Of a stretch of DNA of 60,000 nucleotides, positions 12,441 through 27,400 are shown piece by piece. This stretch comes from Hydractinia symbiolongicarpus (taxonomy: Eukaryota > Cnidaria > Hydrozoa > Anthoathecata > Hydractiniidae): the NCBI RefSeq assembly GCF_029227915.1, contig NC_079882.1, positions 5,086,001 to 5,146,000 of the forward strand, in the 5' to 3' direction. The position numbers were made by a program, and so were the translations under genes. Positions within the stretch are counted from its first letter, which is position 1, and each line of letters opens with the position of its first letter. The notes under the pieces were generated by a model. It did not search any database. It had not been told where the DNA came from and saw only the letters and a program-made list of their open reading frames with translations.

Positions 12441-12507
12441 TGAGAAAAGTTAGAAACAACCGAATTTAAACGAACTTAATATTTTATGAACGATTTCTGA
12501 ACGACAA

Positions 12508-12514
12508 TTTTATA
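12508..12514 (-). promoter_or_regulatory. Probable TATA box of the KLF gene
   Basis: Read on the minus strand this is TATAAAA, 68 bases before the ATG at 12440. A start site about 30 bases downstream would leave a short 5' UTR of roughly 35-45 bases. The match and spacing are good, but AT-rich DNA yields such matches by chance. Confidence 0.4.
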
Positions 12515-15416
12515 AATGATTGTTCGTTGCCGACTTTCGACGTTTATATACACAACGAATTAATCTGTAATAACCTATCTCCTAATTTGGAAGCCTATTA
12601 TATGCCTCAATGGTTTTTCGTTTCTCGCTTAACAAAAGCATTTATAAATATTAATGAGGTTTCATGGCCGAGTGATTGTCATGGCTACCTTGACGTCACT
12701 AACTGTACGGGAGACAACGAAATTTAATCGCTGTTTTTGCTAAGCTTTTATCAAAAGCAATTAAACTGTTAATGTAAACAAAGCAACAAATATGTTCGTT
12801 GTTTAGAGATATTTATTCAAAAACAGAGTACAAAGGATTTTTAAGGAAAAAAATGACAATCAAAACCTTATTATCAAATAAATCTAAGCTTATTCTAAGA
12901 AAGTATGCGAGGTATTTTGTTGATATTAATTTTTCTTTGATTTTGTTTAGATCGGAATGTGCCTGTGTTATGTTATGTGTCACAATAGCAACAGTAACTA
13001 AGAAAATAAATTTCCATCCCAATGACATTGTAATCGACATATTGAGTCGATTACTTACAGACGCATGCAGGCAGCTCATTAGGGTGGATCTCGTGTAGGA
13101 AAAAACTTCAACAACTTGGTCAAGTCGATGTAAGTAAAAATAAAAATGATCTGGTTTGGGAGCGTGGGTTAGTCTATATAAAGCTCTTAAATTTTTAAGA
13201 ATACAAATTAAAACGAGTCAGAAACAAGTCACTCATTTTATAAAGACTTTTTCTTTGACTTAAAGGGGGCGAAGAAAAGCGCTCTAAAAATAAGTTTTGA
13301 TTTAAAAGGTTATGCAGAGAATGGTGAGGGCAGGTGATAAAGATTGATTTGTATAGCCTTTTGAAATATTTTTTCGTATTTTTTTAGTAAACTTTTTTTA
13401 AATATTCATCACGCCAACCCAAAGAAAACTTTTGGTTCTTTGTTTAAAAAAACAACGAAATCGCCTGGCCTTAGTGGGGTGAACTTTCCCATTGAGAACA
13501 TTGAGGCTGAGAACAAAATTAGAAAAGAATAGCAAGATTTTTTACTGTTTTCACATATTTTCAAGGCAGAATTTTTCTCAGCATAACTTGTTCTGATTTT
13601 GCAAAACGTTGATCCTAAGTCGTAAAAATTTGTACTTCAGTGCAAAATGATTGAAAATGCTTGAAATTTCAAAACAAAATATAAAGTTTCGGGCTATAGT
13701 AAAAAAATAAAAACACGTCAGGATGGTTTGATGTTTGGTTGTTGTTGTTTTTTTTTAAAGAAAAGTGCTCCAACAGTCAAAAGCTTTCCCGGTTTAGACT
13801 TCTTATACTACCTTCCAACTTTTAAAACTGCTTAAACGATTTTTTATTTTATACATACAAAAAAAGAGGAGCCTGGACAAAATTTTATAAGCGGAACGAA
13901 AAGTATATTTCGTTTTACATTATTAATTGAAGGTCTTGATCACAAGAAGTTTTCCCTTATGTTCGCCCACATATATTTTTGTGCCAAAGTCATTATTTGA
14001 CCAGAGCAGCTTGTCTTAGACATTTGTAAATAATTTATGAACTCAAATTGTAAAATAATAATAATAAAAAACGCACACAAATTTAAAAATAAATTTATAT
14101 ACGTAAGTCTGTGTTAAGTCCTGAAAACCGAAAATAATTTGGGCAGTTTATTTTTTAAAAATAGGAAAACAACATGTAAATGTATTTTGAATATATTTAA
14201 ATAGAAGTTTGGCAAATATCATGGCTTGAGATGCGAATAACCGGAGTAAAACAAGAACAAAAGTTAAAAGTGTTTTTTTTTTCATTTGGGGAAATTTTAC
14301 AGGAAACCTTAATTGCAATGATACGAGGTCAAATGAAATATTGTACAAAAACAGAAAACGATTGGAAAATAAAACTTTCAACAGTTTTAAACATTAAGGA
14401 AAACATTCTTAAGTTACGGTAAATACACTGTGTTTACTTTCCACGGGAAAATATAAAGTTCTCCATCACAGAGTTTTACATAAGCAAATCCCTGCAAAAA
14501 TATACAGTTTTCATGGCGTATATAAAGTATTACAAAGGAGAAGTATATACAACGTACATACAATGCGAAATTGACACTAGACAGAATAAAAAATATTTTG
14601 TTCTATTTCACTGGCTATAAACATTAAAAACTTTTACATATTAATAATAAAAATAATAATCAACATAACAGTAGAAGAATTAAACAAAATTTGTGCAGTA
14701 TTCCAGCAATGTTTTTTTGTTTGCAAGGATATCTACCATGGCAACCAAAACAGTTGTTAGGATTAAAAAAAAATGTATCTAAGGTCAAGTCAAAAGGATT
14801 ATTGCTTGACATATTGTGCTAATTGTAAGCAAAAAAGTTAATTTAAAAACTTATATTTGTAAACAGTAGATTTCAGAGGTATAGTGTTTATGAGATCTCA
14901 TTTAATTCGTGTTTGTTAACCTTGAGAAGATGTTAAGAATGGAGACACTCAAACAAACATTTTTTTTTACAAGACCACAAAAAATATATTATATCAACAG
15001 AGTATAAACATCAATGACAATGGGATATGTCGCAAAGTAATCGCGTCCGAAAAAAAAAGGTTATTAACAACTATCTTTTTCTTTTAAAGTTCAATTTTAT
15101 ATAATCGCACAAATTCTGTATGTCAAATTGTTTTGAACAAAGTGAACGACAAATTTCACAGAAAACAACCGAGTCCAACCGAGAAATATTCGTTGATATT
15201 TCAAACTTTGCTAAGAGAAGATAAATTTAATCGTATGTATAAATTAAATAAAACTAGTACAGTGCAAGTAAACAATAAAAACATCGAAAAAAAACTAAAA
15301 ACTTTTTTTAAAAGTAAAATTCTATTAAAATTCTATGACGAGAGACTTGGCATGAAATCCCAAAAATAATAATTAACACACGGGGCATCCTTGTTAAGCG
15401 AAGCGAAATAAGCGAA
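12515..15416. other. Intergenic stretch between the KLF gene and the phosphatase 3' end
   Basis: No convincing gene seen. The small minus-strand ORF at 12813-13079 has a hydrophobic stretch near its start but no other support (see rejected items). A X-box-like word lies at 14734-14746. The phosphatase 3' UTR probably occupies the right-hand part. Confidence 0.4.
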
Positions 15417-18400
15417 CTATGTGATATCAATTTCATCGTTTTCATTAAGAAAATGTTCTTCAGGAATACCATTCATGATGTTTTCTTTTTTTTTATCGCT
15501 TTCGTATTTCTCTAAAACTTTCGCGTCGGCTGGCTGCGAACATCTCTCTGCAAGGTCTTCGTATGTTTGATCATGGAGCATCGCAACAATAATGGCTGTC
15601 ATATTGTCGCAGCCTATCCCTCCCATCTGACAATCAGGAGCTAAGCAATGATCAAGCAGTTCTTCACAAATCTAAAGCAAAATCATTTTTTTGAAAAAAC
15701 TTAACCTGCAAAAGTTTCTCAAATCTAAAGTAAAATTGCTTTTTTGAAAAAACTTAAAAAAATTCCCAGGGTAGACGAAGCTGTTGCAAAAAGAAACCGT
15801 GCACCTAAAAGTTACTATGGTAACATGTTTGCTTATTCGTAAACGAAGCCGCTAAGTGTTTTCACAGTAATAAACAGTATCAAGCGGTGTGGTCGAAATT
15901 ATTGTTAAAAAAAACGTTATAAGTTGTTGATTGAGTTACCGTGGCAACGACACAAACGATAAAGGATAAAAAAACAACTTGAATGGGTACATTAAAATAA
16001 CTAAAGATAACCGATAGTGAAAGCTATTGTAACGTCGATCGAACATTATCAACGAGGAAATTGCTTTCTATGAAAAGATAAAGTAAAAACAACACAATGA
16101 CGTCATACAAAAATCAGCCAATTGTAAAACAGGAATTAGAAATCGCTAATCGAAAATGCAAAACTATCTTCAATATAAATGCCTATTTTTTTCATCGAAA
16201 CATGAATGACGTCCACGCAACCTGGGGGAAGAAAGGAGTAGGAGAAAAAAGATAAGCACCATCTTGAATTTACGTGAGCTTGCTACATCGTGTGTAAAAG
16301 TATTGAGAAATATTATAACATTAATTGTTTCATATTCTAGGGGACCAAAATAATATGTGGTGAATAATTTACGTCACCGGAAGAGTGCGTGGAATGTGCC
16401 TGCACTTAGGCATGTTGCAACAAAAACAGAAAGAAACCACAGAAGAGAAATATGATGACCGCTTACACACTAGATGAGGTCATTTAAGCTTGTACAAACA
16501 CCGTTGTTTTGCTTGGTTGCCACGCGACGACATCAAAGCAAAATTAAAGGAAATTATCAGACAATCTTAGTTAAGTGCATGAAGTTGAGAGATGTCGTGG
16601 ATGAAATTGGAAATTAATTAGATACACAAGTGGTTTTAATTAAATGTGTTAAAATTAGAATTACTACTTTTCAAACGGTGCAAAATTATATTATGGTATC
16701 TGCTATTGGAAGGCAAAGACAGAAAAAAACATACGGTGGAGAATAAAACGGCCCAATCCAATGAAAGCTTTGTGATTTTGAAATATAAAATTGCTTATCG
16801 TTGAGACTCGCACTAATACTTAGTTCATGCAGAATTTGTAAGACCTGATAAAGATGTGCAGCATGAATTTAGTGGGAATGTAGAGAATTGCCAACATAAC
16901 GAAATATATGTTCTGGTATTAAAATATGATATGCAAACATTTATAATTAATTTAAATAAAATAGAAGCCTCAGAATGTCTGAGACAGCAAAAAATAGAAA
17001 ATAACAAAACCTTGACAAAACTATTAGAGGGTTGGTTCTCTGTTTCAAACACATGATATCTTATGACTTAATTATTTCAGTTGTAACGAGTTTTAAAAGG
17101 TGCCCATGTAGTGCAAGGTTACTGGCACGTTTGGGAAATTGAACATTCAGTGGAGATTTAAAGTGAGAAATAGAGAAGCTACTGTAACGAGTGATGTAAC
17201 CAAAGACCGCTTTTTGCCTATATTGTTCTAGAAATGAGATGTTCTTAACATTTTATTAACTTCTACCAGCGAAAACTGGTTAAAACGTGTTGTTTATCCC
17301 ACATATAGAAATAGATATATTCCAGCTTGACGGGTTTTAAGGACGATAAACTTCTCTTAAGATAATTAACAAAAATGTATCTCTATTTGACTCGATAAGT
17401 ATCTTGTGGCAAATGTATAAATACAACAAGCAGTTTGAATAAACGAAACTTTTTATTATGTAAAACATTGTCGCGTTTGTGAACATCACTTCTTGTCATT
17501 GTCATGTTTACGTTCACATGGCTTCAAGTAGAGATTGACGTCAAAAACGACAGACACCGACGACTAATATAAAATAACATTAAACATTGCGAAAGTTTTG
17601 GCAAAGCAAAACGAAAACGATCGAGCGCATGTACTTAAACGACCGACGTGGTCAAAACACAAAATATTATTTACGTCATTGTAATAATTGTGTTTAATGA
17701 TGATACAAGAATATGACAAAAAACTGTTTGGATAAGCATGCACAGGAAAAACTTATCTTTGTACAAACACGTCAAACGTAGCTACAGTTGTCATGACATA
17801 AAACACAGACTTTAGCGCACAACTTAGCACGTTGCTAGGCAATCATAACAAACGCCTAATTAAACGTCTGATGATTAAAAGAAAGGAAGTTGAGATATGT
17901 GCCCCATACATCACGATATACTGTACAATTAAGTTAGTCATTCATTTAAAAACTTAAGTTGTTTTGTTTCGAAGATAAATATTATGTTGTCATGTTGGTT
18001 AATTAAGTATATAATTAGCGTTAATTGCTTTTCATTTTTAGATCTCAATTTTGAGCTTATTTAATCACGTTGTATTTTTGTGCATCACCATGCCACTATA
18101 TATTGTTAACGTTTTACAGACTTCCGATAGGTCTGTAATTTATAAACTGAAGTTTTAAAATGAGTTTAGCTTGATGAGTATGACTTATCCCTCGAAAATG
18201 ATCGAGTAAGGATAAAAAAGATTTTACGTCTTCAGGACTTCCATCCTAAAGCCAGTAGGAACACACCCTTAAGTGGTATGGACTAACAACACCACCATAA
18301 TCCGGCTAAGTTTGTATGACGTGAGCTGGGCAAGGGCTGCCTCACGGGCTGAGAAGAAATTTACCTAGCGTCAAAATGGCTTTGGTCACCATACTTCACA

Positions 18401-21400
18401 TACTTCACCGAATCACCTTATCAAGTGAGGTACTTTTTATAAGAATATAACTACTTTCTGATCTTTGCTAGGCTGGTAGGTTTACTGGCTCAGGTCACCT
18501 TTACATGGCTTGGAAAGCCAAAACATACAAGTAGTTATAATACGGTAACCAAATTGTTGCTGGCTTGTTTTCCAGAACAAACTGCTCATCAGTATTTTGT
18601 TTAACATATTTTTGTTTGACATATTTTTGTTTGACATATTTTTGTTGAGTTTTTAAACCTGTATTGTTCAATATTTTTTTTATTAAGTAACATGGACACA
18701 ACAGTGCAATAAAAATCCACAGCGCAGTTAAACTGACACAGGTCACAGTAGAAATTATTAATGTTTGGCTTGTGAATTACTCATCACAGTGACACTAAAT
18801 TGCAAATAATGACGAAATAAAAATGCAGACGATTTCACATTAGATGATGAAAAAAAAAATCGCGAATTGGACAATTTTTGTTTACCAGCAGAGTAGACAT
18901 AACTGCAAATAAATTGTTAATCCCCACGATACCCGAATAAAATTTTGTTTGTCAGAATGTAACAAACACTGTGAAAGGTAAATCCTTCTACCCGTGTATT
19001 GCGAAAGAAATATGACACAAAATCTGCGCGTGATCAATGGCGCAGATGTAGTGTTACACAATAATGGCGGAGCTGTAGTGTTACAGAATATCAAGCCATT
19101 GTGGCTAACAGAATTGAAGTTACAAATTCGAAATGACACAAATAGAAAAGATAATAATAGACTTAGATTTACATATATACATTTCATACATTTTCAATTT
19201 CCAATTGTGTTTTGTTATAATTTTTTTTGTCATTCATGGTATGCAGGATCACAAACGTTGAATAGTCAAATCTCATTAAAAAGATGCAGTGGACCAATTA
19301 TTTTATTCGTGGTTTGGTCAAAAAGAAGAAGCAGTTTAAACTTAGAATGTTGCTCTTACTCCAGAATTTGAATTTGTTATCGTTTTTCTGTACAACATCA
19401 CAACTTCTTAAATACCAGCCTCATTCAAAGAAGTTGGAAACAAAACAACGTTTTATTAACACTGACATGATAGTACTGTGAACCTATGCTGCATCAAAAC
19501 TTACGTAATATTGTCACAAGAATGACTATTTTCCACAATTTGTTTCTCCACCTCATCTTACTACCCCAGTAAATACGAAGTACTTATTTCTAACGTAAGA
19601 AACATTGCTATGACATAATGGTACAGGATATTCAAATGCGGATATTTGCGTAAGAAAAGGGCGTCTATAAAGCCTAATATTTTACTAAATATAGCTGAAC
19701 ATAACTTAAAAGAAGAAAAAATAACTTTAACATTACCAACATAGTCATATATCTGCGTAATATAAGTGGGATTTATTATAATTGCAACGGATTTAAGGCC
19801 GGAAACGATCCGTTTAATTTCCGTTACGTAAATAGACCTCACCCATCATTAGCGTTTAATCCCTGGCATTGCAGTTGAAAAAAGTCAAATGAATTAAGAT
19901 AACATTCTATTGGAAGAAAATTTCAACCACACCTGGCTTTTATGTTGGCATTCCTTTTAAAATAAGTGGTTTTAAAAATACTAATAAATACTAAATACTT
20001 ACAAGCCTTATTTTTTAATGGAGGTTTATTTGAAGGTATAAAATGCGTTTTTTTCATGTTTCCATGGAGTTATTTCTGCGAATATACGTGATTAAGTTAC
20101 ACGGATTTGTTTTCGTAAACAAAACATGTTGCATCAGAGATTAAAAAACAATGACGCGTGACTATTCCGGAAAGAAGATTTTCTTGAGTTACATACATTT
20201 TTAGGCACTAGGCGAAGGTGCTTTTTGAAGCATATTTCAACAAAAAAGAATAAAATAATATTTTCATGATATACAGCATGAACGTTGATATTAGCTAATA
20301 ATCATAAACCATATTGTTCAAACTTAAGAAACAACGTTAACATGCTTTTACAAAACCGAAAAAAAATACGAACGAAATAACCAATCAAATTAGCTCTGGA
20401 TACCACACCTAGCGTACATTCATCATTCATCGTATCTTCATTGTACATTCATTGTAACACAAAAACCTACCTGCTCAGGTGGGGAACGATTAGCAAGTCT
20501 TTTACGAACAAAATCTACTACTTCCTGGTTTGACATCACATCCCATATTCCTATCAAAAAAAAGATGAGTTGAATGGAGAAATAGGGGCACAAATTTTCT
20601 AGTATTCTGAACGCAATGAAGAAGATTTGAAAACTATTCCATAAATGTTTTACCACGAGATAATGACTCAAAATATATGGAGAAAAAGATCTTTTTTGTT
20701 CTAATTAAATATCTCTAATCTTACTAAGACAGCCAAGCATGCTGGGATACTCAAACACATTTAGTAAAAACACTCACCATCACAAGCTACCACTACAAAC
20801 TCGTGTTCTGGAAGAATATCTTTAACAATAACATCAGGGTAGGCTGAAAAATAGATTTCAAAATATGTTTCCCGAACATTTATTACAAAAGCACTTGACA
20901 TAACGTGCATAAGAACTTCTGTGAACTGCTCACGCAATATTCTGGATAAATGATGATATAAATTGTCAATGATCTCATCACATGGGCTTAGACACGTTAG
21001 TTACACTAATACCAACTCTCTATCGTATACACTATACACAAAATCGGTTTCTGTCTCAAAAATGGGCAATGCCAAATACGATAATTTTCAGATCATTTAA
21101 TAGGTTGAAATTCGATCGAATCAGAAAAGTTAATTTTATTAGTTTTTTTATATGACAAGACCTCGGAGATGTGTTTAAATATTTTTGGAATAATACGACG
21201 CAAACATTTTATGTTAACTTTTTACCGTATAAATTTAGGTTAAATAGTCCGCACGGCGTTTTTAAAAGCGCACTCCTAATTTCTCTGGACAGGATAAAGC
21301 ATTTGGACATTAACCATATCCGACTTATATAATACGACGCAAACATTTTATGTTAACTTTTTACCGTATAAATTTAGGTTAAATAGTCCGCACGGCGTTT

Positions 21401-24400
21401 TTAAAAGCGCACTCCTAATTTCTCTGGACAGGATAAAGCATTTGGACATATCCGACTTATTTTAATCATAAGAATTGCTTTTAATTTTTTCTGCACTTGT
21501 TAAACTTGATAATCTGTCAAAAAAAAGGGTCTCCGAAAACGGCTAAAATCAGCAACTCCGGAATTATGATTGTAATGAATTTTTTTTTGCTGTATTTCAC
21601 CAAACCTGTCTAAAAACGTGTCATACAAGTTTCAAGTCATTATTTTAATTTTTTACTGAAGTTGTTCATTTAACTCAGAATAAAAGTGTGGGTTTTGCAA
21701 ACAGATCCGTGGTCCGTGGCCTGAAAGGTTTGAAATTTTTTTTTCCCAATTTTGGATACATTTCACGTCTTGTAATAATAATAAAAGTCCTATCATAATA
21801 TATCACAGCGGCTAGTTGTTTCATATGTATAAGCATTTAAAAATAGGGTTAATGTCCCAAATCAGACTTTGTATGACGATGTTTAAGGTCAGATTGAAGC
21901 AAAAAGCAAGGTGGAGAAGTGTTGGGTTAAATTCCAAGGCTACAAAATATCCCATATTTGGGCTAAGTTTTTTACTAGGTCACGTTCTTTTAGCAAGTCA
22001 AGGAAACACAGAGTGGCTTGTTACTTAAACATTTCACTATTACCTGTTACAATTTGTTCTTCGGGTGGTTTTTTGCTATTTCGTTTAAATATAAAATCTC
22101 CCATGGCGCGTGATAAAGCTAGATTTCCTACAAAAAATAAATAGCTTAAAGAAAACACCTCAAAACGTTTAATATAAACACATCGTTAAATTGATATAAC
22201 ATTCGAAGCAAAACAAACATCAGTAGTTAACAGTTGTTTACTTAACTTACCATTCACTCTGTTTAAATCCACCCAACCACCAGCTGCAACTATCCTTCTT
22301 GCTTCATCTGAAAAAAAATTTTCCCTGCTAACTACTCAAGACAATAATAAAGGAGAAGGGATTTTATTAGTTCATCCATTATTGGAGTGCTTTTAGACTG
22401 GGTAAACTCCACTAAAATGCATTGTGGAAGTCTGTGTGTGCTAAGGCCGAATTTAAAGTGCTGGAAATTTAAATACAAATTGTCTATAATTAAAAATTTT
22501 ACATACTACGCCGAAATTTGTATTTGCATTAAAAGCATAACATGTTCGAAAAAGAATAAACTGAACTTCAAAGTTTCTCTTTAGCCAGGACAATTACAGA
22601 ACAAGTTAAAATAAAAAAATACAACACACTTTCATTATTCGGTTTATGGTCAAAAGAGAGTTCTTGTACTTTTCCAGCAACACTTGCAACAGCTCTCGAG
22701 TCACCACAATTTGACTAAAATACAGAAGAAAAAAAGTTTAAGACATGAGACAGTTACAAACACTGTCAATATTCCAAAAAATATCACCCATCGAAATCAA
22801 CAGCAAAATCTTTAAGTGATATGCAATTTGAATTTAGACAGCCATTTTCGACAAAAAAGCATACGTAGAAATTCAAATGCTATCTTCAAGTAGTCCTAAA
22901 GTGAGTTAAAGTGGAGCATAAAATGCTATTCATTACACTACGCAAAAATTGCCGGTGAAGAATGAGAAAACTCTTTGTTTCAATTATAGTTGTTTTGTTT
23001 GTTTGTGCCTTCTTCTAATAAGCGTTCCCCTCAATAGGCGCCCACCTTTAAAAATTATACTCTTTTAAAACCACCTTTCTCTAATTATCAACCCTGCGAG
23101 AAAAGAACTTTTAAAGCAGGTATTGAAGTCTAACAACGACTATTTTGACACCTCGGACCGCAATAACGAAAAAAAAAAACACTCAGTGTTATTGACAAAG
23201 AAGACATCTAGTAATTATTGGCAGCAAAAAAACTTTGCTAAATGTTTTAATAAGCACCCAAATTAAACATACTGTGTGTCAGGGTCAAAATTCTTGATGC
23301 TGGCTCCATTTAAATGCAACAATGTTATCACCATAAATGGCTGGCAATCAATGATTATAGAGGTACTTACGCAGTATATTTTTTTATTTTTGATCAAAAC
23401 ACACACAGCAGCGGCACCAGACATTTCATCTTGCATTTGGTCATCTAAACAGTGATCAAATAAGGTCATAAAGCAACAAGAAACATCTTTGTTTTTCTTT
23501 AATATCTTCTGTTTTTAAACGCTCTTAATTCGCTCATAATTCTGCACATCAACAAAAAATATGTTTTAGTTTTTTGTTAAGTTTAGTTTAGTACCAACCA
23601 ATTTAGAGCTCAGCTTTACTAGTTTAAATTGATTCAAATGATAAAACTTCATTAATATTAATTCTTTGAAATTTAAAGCTAACTATGTGAGCAAATAACT
23701 TTTGAAGACAATTTTCTATCTTGATTAGTTTTTGCTAGATTAGAATGATAGAACATGTAGATATAATCTTCATGATAGTTTAATTTTCAAATCCCAACTA
23801 CCAAAAGGTGCTTGTTATTTTGATTTCTTTTTATTAAAGTAATACTATATATGACACTTTAACTTTTCTGTATTCACAACATCCATCTATAGCAAGAAAC
23901 GCTGTCTTAATGTTTTAATAGGAACTTTGCTTATTAGAATTTGATAACACGGTCATAGGTAGTTTACACTTGAAGAAATCTTTACAAGAAATTAACTGGA
24001 ATTCATAACATTCTCACCATGCGTCATATTTTCATCACATTTCAGGAAACCTTTTTTTAATGCTTGCACATATTCTTCGTTCTCTGCAAAGAAAGATTGT
24101 ATTACCATAAAATTAAATTAGCCCAATTAAAACCATTTACAAAAAATATTTGGTATTTTGGTTACATTATAATACATTGATTTTGCTATAACTGAAAATG
24201 CAATAAAGTAAAATAATATACAATGTATTAAGGCCTATTATAAGAACTTTCGTTCTATGCTGCAATAAAACATCTTTCATACTTGAGTTCCATCTGAAGA
24301 TTTCCCCCACGTTTCCCATTGATCTAAGCATAATGTTATGGGGCAGCAATAACCTGTTAAAGTTGATCAGTAAATGAAGAAATATTATGGTATGAATATG

Positions 24401-27400
24401 AATAACAGGAGTAACAAAATAGCAAAATATGATGTCTCATTGTAACAGTTCTTTGGTATTCATCCTTCATGATAATGGTATTTTACATTTTACCCTACAT
24501 TACATAACCTTACTTATCCTTATCCTTACTTATTTAAATCTTTGTAAATTAAGATTAATACCATACTATTCTGGATATTATATTGGAGGCCTTCATGTTA
24601 TTTCGTGTACAGTATTCAAGTGTCACATGTATGGAGGGCCACACTCACTCTCATGTAGGGAAATTCACAAAGGTTGTATTGGTACCTTGCTTGGAAGAAC
24701 CTTTATTATCAGGTTAATGTCCGTTTTCCATGCTAGCATAGATTGAACAGGGCATACTAATGACTTTAGCTTTAACGATTTGACTTGATTAAATTTTAAA
24801 AGACGATATTTTTTAAAATATTTTGTAAAATAGTTATAATTCATTTCTTGCCATGCTTTTTGCCATCTAAGATGAGTCTCACAACAAGTGAGAAAGGTCA
24901 ATGCAAGCTAATGACAAACAGACACAGTTTTCAAAAACCTGCAACTCACCTTGTGGCCTATATTATGGGAAAAGTATCTACAGAAATTAACTGTAACTTT
25001 GAATTTATCAAACAAAGCTAACTAAATGAAGAGTTTTTCGAATCTTCAATGCAATCTTTAATGATTATTTCATTAACTTTCATTTGGGAAAAAATTACAC
25101 ACATGATGCAGAAAAAGGAAACACCAAGCAAAGCATTTTTGGCAACAATAAATTGAAATCTAACAAACAATTGCTCATTTGCTTTCTGGGATAAAATAAA
25201 AAATTGATGTTTCTAGCTAACCAAGTGGCAAAAAGAAAGTCATCTGGGTAGCTGCAAATAAAATTTATAATGTATGTTTTGTGTTATAGACAGTATAACT
25301 TTTGTATGTTGGTCTTTACATACCGCAGGCCTAGGTTGTTGTTGCTAAAGTTATTAGTATTTTAAAAAAGAAATAACTTAAGCAAAAAGGAAATCTTACA
25401 ACATTCATTTACACCTATACATTGCACCAGACTTGCTATTTTGATATACAGAGTGACTTTTAACATAGTAAATAACTGAATTTTAGAAAATGCTAAAAAA
25501 ACATTTTTTTGAACTAGGGAAAATTCCACTTAGCTGGTGTATTTAGTTCAGCCTACCACAACATGCTGATAGAAGTGATAAGAGTGTTATCTTTCCCTTT
25601 ATAGTAGCCAATAACATCAAGGAATGATTCTTTTAACAATAGCAGCAGAAAAGTTTGGCCTTGGAAATCAATATACCTGTTGCGTGTAACAAAATTTCAA
25701 AAAAAAAGATAACACACACACAAAGTTGTGTTTATTGTGGTAACGTAGGTTTCAATTGCTGCTGTTGTACACTGGCTCGGTCACAGATATTGTTTGAGTG
25801 TTTTTAAAACTTCTTAGAAAATGATGGCTACAACACAGCTACTTGACACTTAAACTGTTTTTCAAACCAACTAAAACTCATATTACCATAGCAACATTAT
25901 GCACCACCATTGTGCCTTAAAATATCAAACAAAAAATATACTGTAGAACGGCCTGTTGACACAAATTTTCAACAAAACGTAACGCATGGACACCTTTAGC
26001 CGTGTCCAACTCTGAAATTAGCTGTACTAAAATCCTGAATTGTGTTTTACTTATAAAGGAGACCTGAGTACAAAGTTGCAACCGCTCTCTTAAATTAATC
26101 ATAACCCATATCGCTATGGCAACAACTAATACTCACATTGTGCTTTTTTGAAAAAGACGAACAACAGTCGACAACGGCCCGTTTAAACGGCCCTTCAACT
26201 ATATATGGCTGCACATGTCTTAAAATCGACCTCTTTTCACTCGAGTAGCTGTCGTAGCAAGACATACATACGCAAGATATACATACGCATCATGAATCAA
26301 AACGGTCCTTTGAATTTGTTTCAGTTGCACGACAATGAGAACGACAAGTTAAAAAAAAAAAATTGTTCTTACTAACTGATGAGAATACCTAAACAAAGGT
26401 ATGGCCCACTATCACGAGGAGTTATTGATTAGTCCGTGCTAGGACGGGGCCGAAAACTCCAATGACGGTAGAAATCAACTGATGATCTCATTATTCAGTT
26501 AGTTTTTTAAAAAGAACGAAACACAAATTGCCAATATCAACACTTATATATTGGTAGATAACCAGAGCAAACTACAACAACATGTTCGCTAAAACAAACT
26601 TAAACTAAACCAATTTGATTGTTCAATGTACGATGGGGAAAGCAAGAGGGAATAACACACTGATTTTCACACATAACACACTGATTTTCACACACACAAC
26701 ACAACTGATTATCTCATTACTCAGTTAGTTTTTTTTAAAAAGAACGAAACACAAATTGCCAATATCAACACTTATATATTGGTAGATAACCAGAGCAAAC
26801 TACAACAACGTGTTTGCTCGAACAAACTGAAACTAAAACAATTTGATCGTTCAATGTACGATGGGGAAAGCGAGAGGGAATAACACACTGATTTTCACAC
26901 ATAAAGGCTGCCTTAATATTTGAAGGTCAGGACGACTACTACAGTAGCTCGAAAAATAATCTTAAAATTTGGAATGTGCAGCAAAACTACTTAAAAAGAA
27001 GCAAGGTATCATTTTTTTTATATATCACTAGAGAAAATTAGTAAAAAAGAAGGTTTAGCCAAAATCATTTCCAGACTTGCTGTTTATCTTTGTGGATTAG
27101 CTAGATACTTGCAAGAAACTTTTGATGCAAAATAATGGGGATTTGGAAAATTTAATATGAGTCAGAAAGAAGTTTACTGGAATTGTTTTGTTAATTATGA
27201 ATAAAAACTGGTAATTTGTCAGGCTGGACTCTTTAACCTTGTAATTGGTCAATTATTCTCTGCCACAAAGAGAGACAATTTTTAAGTTACTAAAAGACCT
27301 TGAAATGCTTTAAAAAGGCCTAACCCTAACCCTAATGGAAAGAGTCATTGTTAGGGTTAGGGTTAGGGGTTAGGGTTAGGGGTTAGGGTTACGGTTAGGG

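Larger units (their letters stand above)
15672..20470 (-). other. Last intron of the phosphatase gene (4.8 kb)
   Basis: Bounded by CAG/GTAGGT on the exon 10 side and TTGCTTTAG on the exon 11 side. No nested gene recognised. It holds two 14-bp palindromic X-box-like words near 15811 and 15935, a repeat-like GC-richer stretch at 18230-18490, a triple 17-bp repeat at about 18597-18645, and a two-copy 27-bp repeat at about 19038-19090. Confidence 0.6.

Noticed and set aside
12813-13079. 88-aa minus-strand ORF with a signal-peptide-like hydrophobic start
   Set aside because: Only the hydrophobic stretch supports it; the rest is low-complexity AT-rich codons, with no exon boundaries or domain. Such ORFs are expected by chance here.
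18501-18746. ORF with a repeated KQKYV motif
   Set aside because: The motif comes from a 17-bp DNA tandem repeat in an intron, not from protein selection.
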